Shown: positions 24,265 to 38,000 of the stretch, in pieces
Numbering within the stretch: the first letter of the stretch is position 1
Layout of the letters: each line of letters starts with the position of its first letter
Source: Plicaturopsis crispa FD-325 SS-3
Lineage: Eukaryota; Basidiomycota; Agaricomycetes; Amylocorticiales; Amylocorticiaceae
Length of the DNA stretch: 64,000 nt
Assembly: GCA_000827205.1 (NCBI GenBank)
Contig: KN832555.1
Coordinates: 3,374,696-3,438,695, forward strand
Direction: 5' to 3'
Program-made: the position numbers and the translations under genes
Notes under the pieces: model-generated
Database searches by the model: none
What the model was told of the DNA's origin: nothing
What the model saw: only the letters and a program-made list of their open reading frames with translations

Positions 24265-25995
24265 ATGCCTTCCATCGGCGTATTTTCTATCGTTCGTCAT
24301 CTTCGTGCTCTCTTCGCTGTCGTCGGGTCCAGCGGACTAGCGGTGTCAGCGTACGATGGTGTCTATAACTCGTCGACTACGCCTGCGAGTTTACCGTGGA
24401 ACACGTACAACTACTGCAACGCGCCCCACGTCAATGCGGCACATTACGCGAAGCCCACGAACGTCGAGGGTGCAGAGCTAGTCTACATGAACGTCATGAT
24501 GAGACACCACAAGGTCGGTGACGCGAGCCAGGACCTTTGACATATGTCTAATACACATCCTTGACAGCGAACGCCTGACAATCTCCTTCCAAACGAAAAC
24601 GAGTTCAATCCATCTACAGGTTGGAACTGTGCTGTGTTCAAGCAGTTCAGCTATGGTGGCGGCGCCACAGACGTCTTCCATGAGACGTACATCCCTGCGT
24701 CACACCCGTTCCTATACTCGATATGGAATGGGACCTGTGACGCAGGCCAACTTACTCAACAAGGATTAGAGGACTCCATCAAACATGGCAAAGTATGTTC
24801 CCGATGCTCGTCCAGTGTCGACACGATCCTGACTGTAGTCCAATTGACAGGACTTTTGGTCGGTGTACCACGGAAAACTAGGATTCGTGAATAACCCGAC
24901 AAAAGATTTCTGGCTCCGCACTTCGACCGAAATTCGCACTCATCAAGTTGCTAGCGGACTACTCTATGGGATGGATCCGTCGACCGCGACTGTACCCCAT
25001 AAAGTATATACGCAGCCCGAAAACGTACGCTCCCTGTTTATTTGCACAGAGATCAGAATGCATGGTTCTAACGTTCTATCCTTATAGATCGACTCTCTCG
25101 TCCCAAATTATCCGTGTCCAGCTGCTAATGACATCAGGGCAGCCTACCAGTCCGTTCCGGCCTGGACAGATCATCTAGCGCATCATGCGGCTCTTAAAGC
25201 ACGGCTGGATGCTACGTTAGGCACTGCTGGCTTAGCAGACTGGGCATCATGGTGTGAGCCCTTATAGTCGCCTTTCGTGGGCCCGTCGGATATTAACGGT
25301 GCTGCACTCAGATGATCATTTCTTCGACGCTTTCACGTCCAGAACATGTAACGGCCATACATTGCCCTGCAATTCGACCGGCTCCTGTGTCTCACAAGAA
25401 GACGCAGATACAGTGCATGCACTTGGCGACTTCGAGTACAAGTGGGTGTCGTTACAGTGCTTACAAGGCCCGTTTACCGATCATACACTTTTAATGTCTT
25501 CCAGTTATATCTGGAATGCTGCCGTGAACGCATCCGATTACAACCAGCTTACTTTCGGTATGTGGCCTCTTCTTCTCGGTACCTCGACAGTTGGCTGACA
25601 ATTCTTCTGGCTCGTTTTTAGGTGTTATGTTTTCTGAGCTCGCATCGAACTTCAAATCATTCAAAGCGGGGGCCGAAAACGTCAAGGTGCGCTTCTACGT
25701 CGGCCACGATGGCTCGCTCGTCCGGCTCGCTGCTGGCCTCAAAGCTACACCGCTTCGCTGGCCAGCGATGGGTTCTGAGATCGTCATGGAGGTAAATCAA
25801 TCGCTATCTTGTATCCTGCGGGTAATCTGATCGACTCCTCACTAGGTGTGGCGGACGCGAAAAAATGACCATTTCGTGCGTGTGCTGCACGAAGGGACAC
25901 CATTAAAAGGGCTCGAATGGGTCGGGTTTGATGGGTTTGTGGGCTTGTTGGATGCCCAAGTGCCGCACAATATATCGGGGGCTTGTCAAGGATGA
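24265..25995 (+). CDS. Histidine acid phosphatase (branch 2), secreted or membrane-associated
   Basis: Histidine phosphatase superfamily enzyme. The catalytic RHxxRTP motif is assembled across an intron: MMRHHK joined to RTPDNLLP, so the nucleophilic His and flanking Arg are present. The later HD motif appears in FYVGHDGSLVRLAAGL (about 25690-25740), the proton-donor region of this family. The N-terminus (MPSIGVFSIVRHLRALFAVVGSSGLAVSA) looks like a signal peptide, followed by a mature start like that of fungal acid phosphatases (NTYNYCNAPHVNAAHY). Cys residues in the middle (SRTCNGHTLPC, CVSQEDAD) and at the end (GACQG) suggest disulfides of an extracytoplasmic enzyme. Several short introns. 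The substrate (phytate, phosphomonoesters or lysophosphatidate) cannot be read from the sequence. Confidence 0.88.
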
Positions 25996-26324
25996 TCTGT
26001 AAAATAGGACCCTACTGTAGCGCATCGTAGAATATGTGCTTAAGCTTACAATTACAGAACTGAAGTAACGAACGCATGACATTGCAGCAGAACAGACTTC
26101 CCTATGAAAGACAAGTGGCAGAATTCAAAAACAAGGTATTAAGTACACCGAGCACATCAGGAACGGAATAGCGGAATAGCACATATGTAAAAACAGAAAA
26201 AGAGGAAGCAAATAACTGTCAGGTATCATCTGCTTCCGATACGTAGGTATGCACAAGAGTCATTAACAGCGTGAGGCGACAAATTAACTTGCCTTCAAAT
26301 CATCAAATCTGCGGATCGTCGCAT
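25996..26324. other. Convergent 3' intergenic region
   Basis: Lies between the phosphatase and kinase stop codons. AT-rich and A-rich with several AATAAA-like stretches in either orientation; no gene seen. Confidence 0.35.
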
Positions 26325-28224
26325 CTAGTCCATAACCTGCACCTGCGCCTGCGCGAGCGCCCGCGCGTGCACATGCATGTGGGACGGCTTCGCGACGGCG
26401 TGGCACACCTCGACGCTCTGCACCCACGGGTGCTTGATCACGTCCTCGATCGTCGCGCGGCGCTTGGGGTCGGGCTCGAGCATCATGCGGATGACGGGCC
26501 TGCACGCGCGCGGGGAGAGGTTATTGATGGTCGGGGGACATGCTGCCTGAGCCGCCTGGGGGGAGGCGCATGCCTGCGTGTATGCGGCATAGAGTGGGTC
26601 GGATGTCTGCGCGACACGCCACGGCAGCTCTTGGAAGTGCAGGCAGTAGTACACGATGCCGCACGCCCAGATGTCGACGAGGCGAGCATCATACGCTGAT
26701 ATGTTGCGTAGCGGGCAAGCATGTATAGGTCATACACATAGTTAGGTGACCGCCTGAGATGAGGACAGGGCCAGCTTACGTTTGCCTAGAAACTGCTCGG
26801 GCGCGATGTAAGGCTCGCTCCCACAAAGCCCAGTTGACATGTGTATGGTGGCTTCCCATGGAAGACGATACACAGTCGAGGCACCGTAGTCTCCGATCTG
26901 CAACGCGTCAGATGCTTCGCGAGTTGGAGCAAAGCACGATACTTACCTTCAAGTGTCCCTTGGTATCGAAGAATAAATTCTCGGGCTTGATGTCACGGTG
27001 GGCCACACCCTGGCTGTGCAGGTAGGATACGCCGCAGAGTATTTGCTTGAAGCAGCATTCGACCTCGCTCGGCGACATGCCACCTTTCTTGATGGCGGCG
27101 TAAAGATCTCCACCGGGGCAGAACTCCATGACTTCACACCAACGAGACTGCTCGTCTTGGATGAGATCCACAGTCTCGACGATGTTTGTGTGATGCAGCG
27201 TAGATGATATACAGAACTCCGCGGTAAGTTTCTTGACGTATTCTTTTTCTGATTCGTTTTTCCGCCTCTTCCGGAACTCCTGTAACGATCATCGCCGTTA
27301 AGGGGAGTTTGGCCAAGATGGGAGACGACAACGTACCTTGACAGCGTACAGTTTCTCCTCGCTGCGATCCCACTTGTGAGCAAGACGGACGACGGAGGTG
27401 GCGCCTTTGCCAATTGCGATCTTTTGGCATACGCCGTACTTCTTTGTCAAGCTCACTGCGCTATCTCCGGCGGTGGACTTGTTAGCGCCGCCATCGGAGT
27501 CCGACTTCTTGCTACTGCCTGTCGACCGCTGGGAACTTTTCCGTGCGAGTTTCGGACCTGATGCAAGTAGGTCTTTGAGCGTAAACTTCGTGCCTCCTCC
27601 CTCGGACGCAACCGACGGCGGCCCTTTTGCCTTTACGGTAGTGGCTGAGCCGGGCTCGCTCTTCAGCGGTGGTGGTTGCGGCGAATGCGAGGCGTTGTCC
27701 TTCTTCTGCTCCTTCTTGGAAGATTTGGAAGCGGATGTGACGCCAGGCAGCTTTCCACCGGATACGCCCGAGGACATGCTGGGTGCCCGGCTTGCTGCCC
27801 GGCTTGGAGCAGCACTCGCTGGGCGAGACGAAGCTATGCTCCAGCTCTCGCTTTCGGAGGCCGACGGTGAGTCCATTGTCGACGGGGAGTACGAGCGAGC
27901 AGGCACGACAAAGTCTTGCGGGTGATCCGAAATCGAGAGTTTCTCGAGATCAGCAGCGGTGTGACCCGTTTCCTTGCGGTAGGAGCCCGCCTCAGGAGGC
28001 GGAAGCGGGATGGAGGCATGTGTGTCGGTGGAAGTCGAAGGAGATATGGATTGGGGTGCGCCACCGTTCGTCAGCCCGTTGAGCGGTACGACGTGGGCGG
28101 TGTTGCGTGCTGCGGGGGGTCTTGTTTGAGTCTGCTGGGATATCTGGCCATGGGGAGGTTTGTCAGAGCCCTCGGGTCCGTCGCTCTCTGCCTGAGCGGT
28201 TTCGGAGGAATCTGGGACGGCCAT
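26325..28224 (-). CDS. Oca2/Hrk1/Sat4-type serine/threonine kinase
   Basis: Fungal-specific kinase of the NPR1/HAL5 group, which controls plasma-membrane transporters and ion homeostasis. The N-terminal 260 or so residues are disordered and Ser/Pro-rich (about 27450-28224). The kinase domain follows: KYGVCQKIAIGKGATSVVRL, AVKEFRKRRKNESEKEYVKK, HHTNIVETVDLIQDEQ, the catalytic loop VAHRDIKPENLFF, and the activation segment LCGSEPYIAPEQFLG. The KEFRKRR and ESEKEYVKKLTAEF pattern is what marks the Hrk1/Oca2 group. The magnesium-binding motif reads DYG (26883-26891) instead of DFG. The domain ends MLEPDPKRRATIEDVIKHPW, then a short His/Ala/Gln-rich tail. The start at 28224 (MAVPDSSETAQ) opens a long uninterrupted exon. 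The specific target is unknown. Confidence 0.9.
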
Positions 28225-29653
28225 GACTGCGGTAAAGGGGGTATGCGAAGGTATGAAATGCGATTGGCAGATGGAAAAGGATGTCGAGGGAAAAGTCGGA
28301 AAGCGTCAATTATGGGATAGGTGGAGCTGGGTCGTGTCTATAGGGGAGTCATGGCTGCAAACACGTTTTACAAGGTATTTGGTGGCACGGAGTCGAGTAG
28401 GCAAGCGAGAGGGTGCGATTGGGTTTAAAACCCTCTCGCTGTCGCCTTTGAGATGACAGTAGAGAGTAAAAAGACTAGCAGCTGTCGAATGGCAGGAGGC
28501 GTTTTATCGGTCGATGGTTGTTGGTGATGGAAAGGAAAAGAAAATCGGGTCCTCGCCGCTTTATTTCAGGTTCCGGAACATCCTACCCCCCTCGGGCGTC
28601 CAACAGCTGACTCAGGCCCCTTTTCGTTTGCAAGACAATGATAATATTTCGTGGACTGTATGTATGCGCTTAGACACACACGAGGCGGCTACTACCAGCT
28701 CCTTCACCACAGAACAAGCCAGTTCTGATATCTCTGCGAGAACCTGATCATATTTACGGGCCTACCTGTGTGTAGGGAGCCTGTGGGTGAGCACGGTCAA
28801 GTGAAACACCGAGATGACACGATGTGGTATTCGCGGAATCAAATGGCACCGTCGGCGTATCCGCTCACCCACAGCGCAGTTCGCTTGATACGCCCACCAT
28901 GCTGTAATGGGAGTTAGCTTGTCGTAAATAGGCCCAACTAGGGCAAAACGGACCGTATGAGACGCAGAGCCTCTTCGCTGTGACAGCGGGCCTAAGAGGC
29001 GATGAATAGGAGTTCGACTTGATAGCCGAGGGGAAGGCTAGTGTATGTATCTGCCGGAAAGGCAAAGTGCATGCAGCCTGGGAGTTGCCCCATTCGAGCC
29101 AGTGCGACGTTGAGCGCACGAGAGACATACGTCTTGCAGCGTCGCGAGGACTCGCAATGAGAGATTGAGAACGAAAGACCCTTGTCCATGGAAGATTGCT
29201 CGAGACAGATCCAGCCTAGTGAGCACGGTCCGGAGCACACAGACGAAGTTGGAACTGTGCAGCTGACGCTGCCAGCGGAGAATAGATCCAGTTCCAGAAG
29301 CGCATACGCCAGCAATCAGCATCCAGCAAGCGAACCGATGGCGATATTATCGATGGGCCAGAAAAAAAATAAACTGCCTGCAGGACGGACGGCAGCGGCG
29401 TGGTGGCGGGCGAGCTGTGACAAGTAACGGACACGCGGGAAAGTCGCGCCTTGCAGTTCTTAGAAATAAAGTTCAAACCTTGTTTCAGCCACATCTTACG
29501 TAATTTCTCGGAGCCTGCCGACGAGGACTTTGGGTGATGTGCACTGACTCCAGCAACCGTACCGACCCCGTCCCTCAAGAACAAGGTATGTCCTCGCTCT
29601 GAACTACGATCCTTTCTCTTTACTGACCACTTCATTCGCAGACAACGCCGACG
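28225..29653. other. Divergent promoter region of the Oca2-type kinase and eL19
   Basis: About 1.4 kb without a recognisable gene, the longest gap in the window. Open frames on both strands are short and unlike any family. It includes the eL19 5' untranslated region and its intron (29586-29641). Confidence 0.45.
29586..29641 (+). other. Probable 5'-UTR intron of eL19
   Basis: GTATGT donor after ACAAG and a TTCGCAG acceptor preceded by a pyrimidine-rich tract. Removing it leaves a 16-nt exon (29642-29657) that carries the start codon. Introns in or next to the 5' UTR are common in fungal ribosomal protein genes. Confidence 0.6.
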
Positions 29654-30425
29654 ATGGGTTAGTCGGATACTTACATTTTATTTGCACAAAAGATAGTAAA
29701 CCGCTCACACGATGATGTCTACAGTCAACCTTCGCTCTCAAAAGCGGCTCGCCGCATCCGTCGCAGGCGTCGGCAAGCGCAAAATATGGCTCGACCCCGC
29801 CGAACAGGCTGAGATCGGAAACGCCAACTCGCGCACGCACGTCAAGAAACTTATCAAAGATGGCAGCGTTATCATTAAGCCCACCACCGTACACTCTCGC
29901 GCCCGCACCCGGGCTCTCCTCGCCGCTAAGCGCAAGGGTCGCCACACCGGTCCTGGTAAGAGGAAGGGTACCTCGGAGGCTCGTTTCCCCACGAAGGTTC
30001 AATGGATGCGGAGACAGAGGGTGCTGCGCCGGTTGTTGAGGAAATACAGAGAAGCGGGCAAAATCGATAAACATCTGTACGTCCTTTTCGCCATCTCTGA
30101 ATGTAGCGAGGGTGGCATTTTGAGATCTGGGGCAGATACCACTCGCTTTACCAGAAGTCGAAGGGTAACGTCTTCAAGAACAAGCGCGTCCTCATGGAGT
30201 ACATTCACAAAGCCAAGGCTGAGAAGTCCCGCACCAAGGTCCTCACAGACCAGATGGAGGCTCGCCGTGTCAAGAACAAGGTGCGCATTTTTTCCCTTCA
30301 TCTTATACATCGATCGGCGCTGACGCGATGTGTCCCAGGCTGCTCGCGAGCGTCGGCAAGCCCGTGTTGCGGAGAAGCGCCAGGGCATTCTCGCTGTCGA
30401 GCACGATGCACCGGTTCAGGAGTGA
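29654..30425 (+). CDS. RPL19: 60S ribosomal protein eL19 (RPL19)
   Basis: Large-subunit ribosomal protein eL19. The true start is the ATG at 29654. Only four coding bases (ATGG) precede an intron (29658-29724); joining them to TC at 29725 gives [14 protein letters not shown], the universal eL19 N-terminus. The nearby ATGATG at 29711-29717 lies in the intron and would give a wrong N-terminus. Remaining coding exons are 29725-30076, 30136-30280 and 30339-30425, with conserved blocks [80 protein letters not shown] and a basic tail ending EHDAPVQE. The length of about 195 residues is normal. Confidence 0.96.
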
Positions 30426-30636
30426 TTTCTGGGTTCTCGCTGCTCGTTCTTCATACTCGTTGTATCCTATGCTATGCACGCATGCTTCCCAATCTTACGC
30501 CAGGTTCATGTCCATTAATGTATCGTTCATAAGACGCCTCTTTGCATAAGCCGACGATAGCTAGCATACGGACTGGATAAAAAAATGTCTCGAACACTCC
30601 TTGTACGCTGACCACGACCCCGATATTTTTTCATAG

Positions 30637-31330
30637 ATGGCTAGACCAAGACGAATCGTCGTGCTTGTATCAGGATCAGGTATTTTTTTACAGCTTTCTG
30701 TGGTCGCCACCATCGACTTACTCAGATGCACACCAAGGAACCAACCTGCAGGAATTGATCGATGCACAGAACACGGATGCTCTTCCTCACGCGGCAATAA
30801 CGCTCGTCATCTCAAATCGCAAAGCGGCGTACGCGCTCACGCGGGCAGGCTCTGTGGGCATCCCCACCGCGTACCTTGCCCTGCAGCCGTTCTTGAAGGC
30901 CAACCCCGGGAGAACACGAGATGACTATGATGCGGCGGTCGCGCGGCTCGTCGTCGACGTTCGGCCAGACCTCGTCGTCCTCGCGGGCTGGATGCATATC
31001 TTCGGGGACGGGTTCCTCGATATCGTCAGCGGGGACGGGCGGATACCTGTGATCAATCTCCACCCCGCGCTACCGGGGACCTTTGACGGGGCCAACGCTA
31101 TCGAGCGCGCTTTTGCGGCGTTTCAGCAGGGCGAGATCGCGCATTCGGGTGCGATGGTGCACAGAGTGGTGAAGGAGGTCGATCGGGGCGAGCCGGTGAT
31201 CGTTCGAGAGGTGCCAATACTGGAAGAGGACACATTGGAGACGTATGCGGAACGATTGCACAAGGCGGAGCGGGAGATCATCGTATTGGCTACAGCGAAG
31301 ATACTGGACGAGGTTGCGCCAATCAAATAA
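30637..31330 (+). CDS. ADE8: Phosphoribosylglycinamide formyltransferase (GART)
   Basis: Monofunctional GAR transformylase of de novo purine synthesis, moving a formyl group from 10-formyl-THF to GAR. Exon 1 (30637-30679) gives MARPRRIVVLVSGSG. The intron (30680-30737) joins it to TNLQELIDAQN, completing the phosphate-binding SGSGTNLQ loop. The catalytic His sits in VINLHPALPGTFDGANAIER. The conserved Asp is in VVKEVDRGEPV, and the region ends LEEDTLETYAERLHKAERE. About 210 residues, full length. In fungi such as yeast this is Ade8. The stop is 73 bases from the stop of the convergent MYST gene. Confidence 0.95.
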
Positions 31331-31403
31331 ACTAAATGTCCTTTACGTTCTAAGCATTCTTAAGAAAGGCAAGGGAGTCGCACCAATAAACCAATCAATG
31401 CAG

Positions 31404-33528
<2,125 letters not shown>

Positions 33529-34032
33529 TATTCTTGCCTCACAGCGGCGGTAAGGTACAACGCTGCGCAATGCAGATTATTGTAGACGGAAATCCAGATA
33601 AATAGAGAGTATTAATGTGCGGGGAGAAACCAGGCCGCTGAGGCCCAGGACGGCGGGAGTCTCCCCGGAACCGGCCGGGCTCTCTACTTCCCCGCTGCAC
33701 TGCTCTGAGCTGCGGCCAAGACTTGTGCTTGGCTTCATTTCTCATGTACTTTTGCCTCGAGACTCGAGTGGGACAAAATCGACAAGTCTAGTATCGGTGC
33801 ACAGCCCTGCACGGTTAGCTAGCTTATATAGCTGACACAACCTAAGTAAGAGTGGGACTGCGGAAACGCACCTCAGCGCTCAGCTATAGTGTCTGCACAG
33901 AGTCCCAGCCGTCTACCTACCTATATCTGCAGGCTGCACATATACTTTCTCAAGGGAGCAACAACCGAAAGGCGCGTCGTTTTGTCATGCGCTGAGATAG
34001 AGTTCCATATAACGCGCCAATTTCTAGACAAT
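33529..34032. other. Divergent intergenic region
   Basis: Lies between the MYST start and the small membrane-protein gene. No gene recognised. An in-frame ATG at 33570 could extend the MYST protein by 14 residues, but the chromo-barrel alignment favours 33528. Confidence 0.35.
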
Positions 34033-34647
34033 ATGAGCGTTAAATATCTCAATAACGTGATACTATCGGTCACGGCCACTGTCATTCTCTTACCATCGGT
34101 ACGCGCGTGGTGTATAAGGGACGATCGGTGAGCTTCACCTTGTGCTCCGATTACATGCGGAATACTCAAGTAGATGCGAAGAAACGGATTTAACGAAAAC
34201 ACCAGAGGGTGTCTGAGTCGCTCCGCTGCGCTCGCTATATCCATCATCATCCGTTAGCTATTTCTCATATCGTGAGGCATGCACGTATTAACACGGATAA
34301 CAGCTGTCGGTTTTGTCCTATTGATGGCTTTACTTTGCTTCATGCGCCGTAGACGTATCCAGAGAGCAAACCTGGCCTACGTCCACAATGCGCAGGCTGC
34401 CGCTCAGCCGGGCCAGGGCCAGTACTACAATTCCCAGCAGTACAACCCACAGCCATGGAATCCACAGCAGTATAATCCGCCGCAATTTAACGGCGATGGT
34501 TACTCTTCCGGCTATCCCCAGGCTATGCAGTACGCGCCGCCCCCTGGACCGCCGCCGGGCGTCGAGGGCTACATGACATACCCACAGGATACGAGACCTC
34601 CGCATTCCCCGTACTCTCCTCAGTACCCACCTCCGACGCATGGCTGA
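34033..34647 (+). CDS. Small signal-peptide, single-membrane-span protein with Pro/Gln/Tyr-rich tail
   Basis: Hypothetical type I membrane protein. Exon 1 (from 34033) encodes a hydrophobic leader MSVKYLNNVILSVTATVILL followed by WCIRDDR. A small middle exon then gives RRCEETDLTKTPEG (about 34173-34208), and the last exon (from about 34277) gives MHVLTRITAVGFVLLMALLC, a transmembrane segment, then an RRRR stop-transfer cluster. The cytoplasmic tail is rich in Pro, Gln, Tyr and Asn with imperfect repeats (QYNPQPWNPQQYNPPQFN) and Pro-Pro-Gly runs. The overall plan of a short lumenal part, one span, an Arg cluster and a PY-like tail resembles fungal Rcr-type proteins, but I cannot assign a family. 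The exon joins are inferred from frame and splice signals. Confidence 0.6.
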
Positions 34648-35021
34648 TGTGCTTGTACCGCGATAGATATATATGATGGACGTTCCCTTGTAAAGTGTCT
34701 CTCTGTATTCTCACTGTATGAGTCATTTGTTGAACGTCCGCACATCGACTATTCCTCCGTCTGCTACTAGAACAGCGTTGCACGTTGAAAGTGTACTCGG
34801 ATGTGATACAGGTCGACAAAAATTCACGATAGTTTGCGGCGCCGGACGCGACCACGTGGCTCAACGCGCTCTATTTCAACTGGAACTGAATGCTTTCGCA
34901 GCTTTACCTCTCCCCGTCACCGCGATACCAATCTCTTCTTCTCTTTATTCTTGATTATCCTCCTCATACCATCTATTCATACCATGTAAGTACACTGGGC
35001 CTGCGTCTGTGCTCTTTGCTG
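34648..35021. other. Intergenic region upstream of the AGC kinase
   Basis: No gene recognised. A GTAAGT donor at 34985 and a GCATGCAG acceptor at about 35037 could mark a 5'-UTR intron of the downstream kinase. If it is used, the chosen kinase start at 35022 would be spliced out. Confidence 0.35.
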
Positions 35022-38000
35022 ATGTTCTGCATGCAGCGTGCGCGCTACTTTCAGTCTTCGACGCGTCCGCCCACTATCACAAACCCGCTGCGAAACCTTG
35101 ATCTGCAATCTATCTCAGGATATACCTATTCAATAGGTGAGCACATATCCTATAACACCACGGCTTTTTACCTTGCTAATGAGTCTCGCTATCTAGAGAA
35201 GCCTATAAAGATGTCGCATGAATCAGTTTTCGATGTACATGGGTACACTGGTGTCTATGTCGAGCATCTCAGTCTAACGGTCCTTGTCGGTTTTAGATCT
35301 TCTACGGACCATCGTCTGGGTCGTCGACCAAGACGACACCGGTATCTGACACTACAAGCCCGCAGCTTGACATCCATATACTGGACACTGTACCATTCGC
35401 AGTACGTCTTCTTTCCGTACAGAAGAATAGCAATGTCTGACGCCTGCTAATCAGGAATCGTTCTCTGGTCTGATCAATATGGACGACTCCGATGATGACC
35501 TTGACTACCACAAGGGTAGCCCGGAGGTCACCTACGATATTGAAGTAGGTCGTCTCAATTAATGCTCATTTTTTCCTGCATCTGACCGTGCACGTCATAC
35601 AGCACTTCAAAAATATCCCCGAACTGATGCCCGAGTGGGAACATGACGACATTGACGTGGGTTCGCTACGTGCTATCGTCTGTTGTTTGTTACTTATCAG
35701 AGGGCAGGAAATCATGGTAATCTCGACGAGAACGCGGCTTCGAACCATCACGGAGGAAAACGTCAAGGAAGCGCTCAATCCCCCGGTTAGATTGCCATCA
35801 TAAAAACCTGGGTGTCTAGCTAATCATATCGTTTAGCAGTCCATCAGTGTCTCTGATTTCGAATTCCTACGCGTCTTGGGAACTGGGAACACAGCGAGGG
35901 TCACTCTTGCCCGTACTCGTGACGATCAACGTCTATACGCCGTCAAGAGTATGCGTAAATCATTGATTTATACCGAAGGCTGCGCGGAGCACGCTCGCTC
36001 TGAGCAAGCTACCTTGAAGATGGCCACGGAACTGAATGCATCATTCTTGCCGAAGCTGTACTGGAGCTTTCAAGACGATGTGCGGTTGTATCTTGCCATG
36101 GTCGGTGTATCGAAAAGATCTGTATATTCTGTGGCTGATGCATGTCTCCCAGGAATTTTATAGCGGAGGTGACTTGCTGACGCATTTGACGCGAGGCGAT
36201 GCATTCGGTCCAGAACGCGCTCGCTTCTACGCAAGTGAAATTGTCCGTGATACTCCTTCGACGATTATGTGCACTGCTAATTGAGTGGATGCGGGTGCAG
36301 GCGCAAGGCATCGCCACTCTGCACGAGGCCGGTATCGTACATCGCGACCTGAAACCCGAAAACGTCATGATCGACCGTGATGGGCATATCGTGCTGACGG
36401 ATTTTGGATGTGCGAAGATGCTCGGAGGCCCAGGCACATCCCTGCGCAGGACTGTCACTACCTGCGGCACGCGGGAATACCAGGCCCCGGAGATGCTTCT
36501 TGGGTGGTCGCACGACTTTGCCGTCGACTGCTGGGGCTTTGGATTGCTGTTGTATGTCATGCTATATGGAAGCGTGCGTCTTTATCTCATCTTATGACTT
36601 TCCGAAATGGTGTCTGACACGAAACGTAGCATCCATTCATGGTCTGTAGTGACGCGCAGGATCTGTCGGCGCTGAGAAGTAGAATCGTGCATGGTCCTAC
36701 ACCGTTCAAGTCCACAAGGGAAATCGACGTTGACGGTCAAGACCTCATCGCCAAAGTGAGTGTTTGTGAGATCCCATCGCTCAAGCTTGTACTTGGTACC
36801 TTGTTGACTGGCTGACGTGCATGCTTAGTGCCTGGAGCGCAACTCTGCCGTGCGTTTGTCCATCCAGGAAATCAAGGAGCATGGGTATTTTTCTTCTGTG
36901 TGAGATCCAACATCTCTGGCGTTGTATGCTACGGATATCTAACGAAAGCCATAATGTATCGCAGGGATTGGATTTCCCTCGTTTCCAAGGCACTGCCAGG
37001 TTCGTCCAATTGAAATATCTCCGCGTGTTTGCCGTAGCTAATGCGTTCTTGTAGCCCCGTATATCCCGGCACTGGACGAAAGTGGCGTAGACGTCTCCTA
37101 CTTCGACAAAGAAGTCACGGAAATGGCCATAGATCTGATGTTACCTGCTCTTGATAGCGAATGGCAGAGCCTGTGCGTGCAACAGTCGCCCGACTCTTTC
37201 GACGGATTCTCGTACGCCCGCCAATCCCCAGGAGAAATCAACATAAACTCTGCGTCTTCCTCGTCGACTCTACCTGTGGCCGAATTCTCTCGCTTTCTTT
37301 CTCGCACGCAGAAATCGGTAGTCCCGCCTAACAGAAGGGAAGCTCGTAGCAAGATTGTTGTTGGTGGTGAGCAGCAGGGCAACCCCGAGGAAGCTGCTGC
37401 CAGTGACGTGGTCGACCCGATCTACGACCCCAACGACTTTAAACCTCTGGCGGCCGATACACTGAAGGACCATCAAGCCTTCTGGGATAGCCTCAGCGAT
37501 GATTCTAGTCCTTCAAACGCTGTCGAAAATGTTTTCACCTGGCCGTCTCACCCCCGCAAGCTTCGGAAGAAACGAGTCTCGTTCGAACCCTATCGCATGT
37601 CTGCGGCGTCGTCTTCTCTCGGTCGTCCTCGTGCGCAAAACAAATTACGGAAGAAGACATCTGGAATCTTTACGATGGCTACTCCAGCGCCACCTGAGGA
37701 TGTATCTCTGCCCACGGGTGTCAAGCAAATCGGAGACGGCATCGGCTACAGGCACCGTACACTGGCCGTACTACCGCGGTCTCGGTTCTCTATCTCGGGC
37801 AAGACACCTAGGCAATTTCTTCATCGGCTTTCGTCCTTTGGAGCTGTCGGTCTGGGATATGGCATCCAGAAAGCAAAGCGCCACATCGGCTTCCGAAGGC
37901 GGGTTATTGTCGAACCCGACCCAGCCTGCGATATTTTGCAAATCACAAGCGAATCAAGCACTGCTCTAACGAATGCCGATCTGGACGCGGACCTTGCTAC

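Noticed and set aside
26271-26699. A 142-codon plus-strand frame over the kinase 3' end.
   Set aside because: Antisense of a GC-rich exon; the minus-strand kinase motifs explain the region.
28225-29653. A hidden gene in the 1.4-kb gap.
   Set aside because: Open frames on both strands are short, overlapping and without recognisable motifs.
29658-29724. C/D-box snoRNA in the eL19 intron (a GATGATGT stretch resembles a C box).
   Set aside because: It lies at the 3' end of the intron, with no D box in the right place and too little room.
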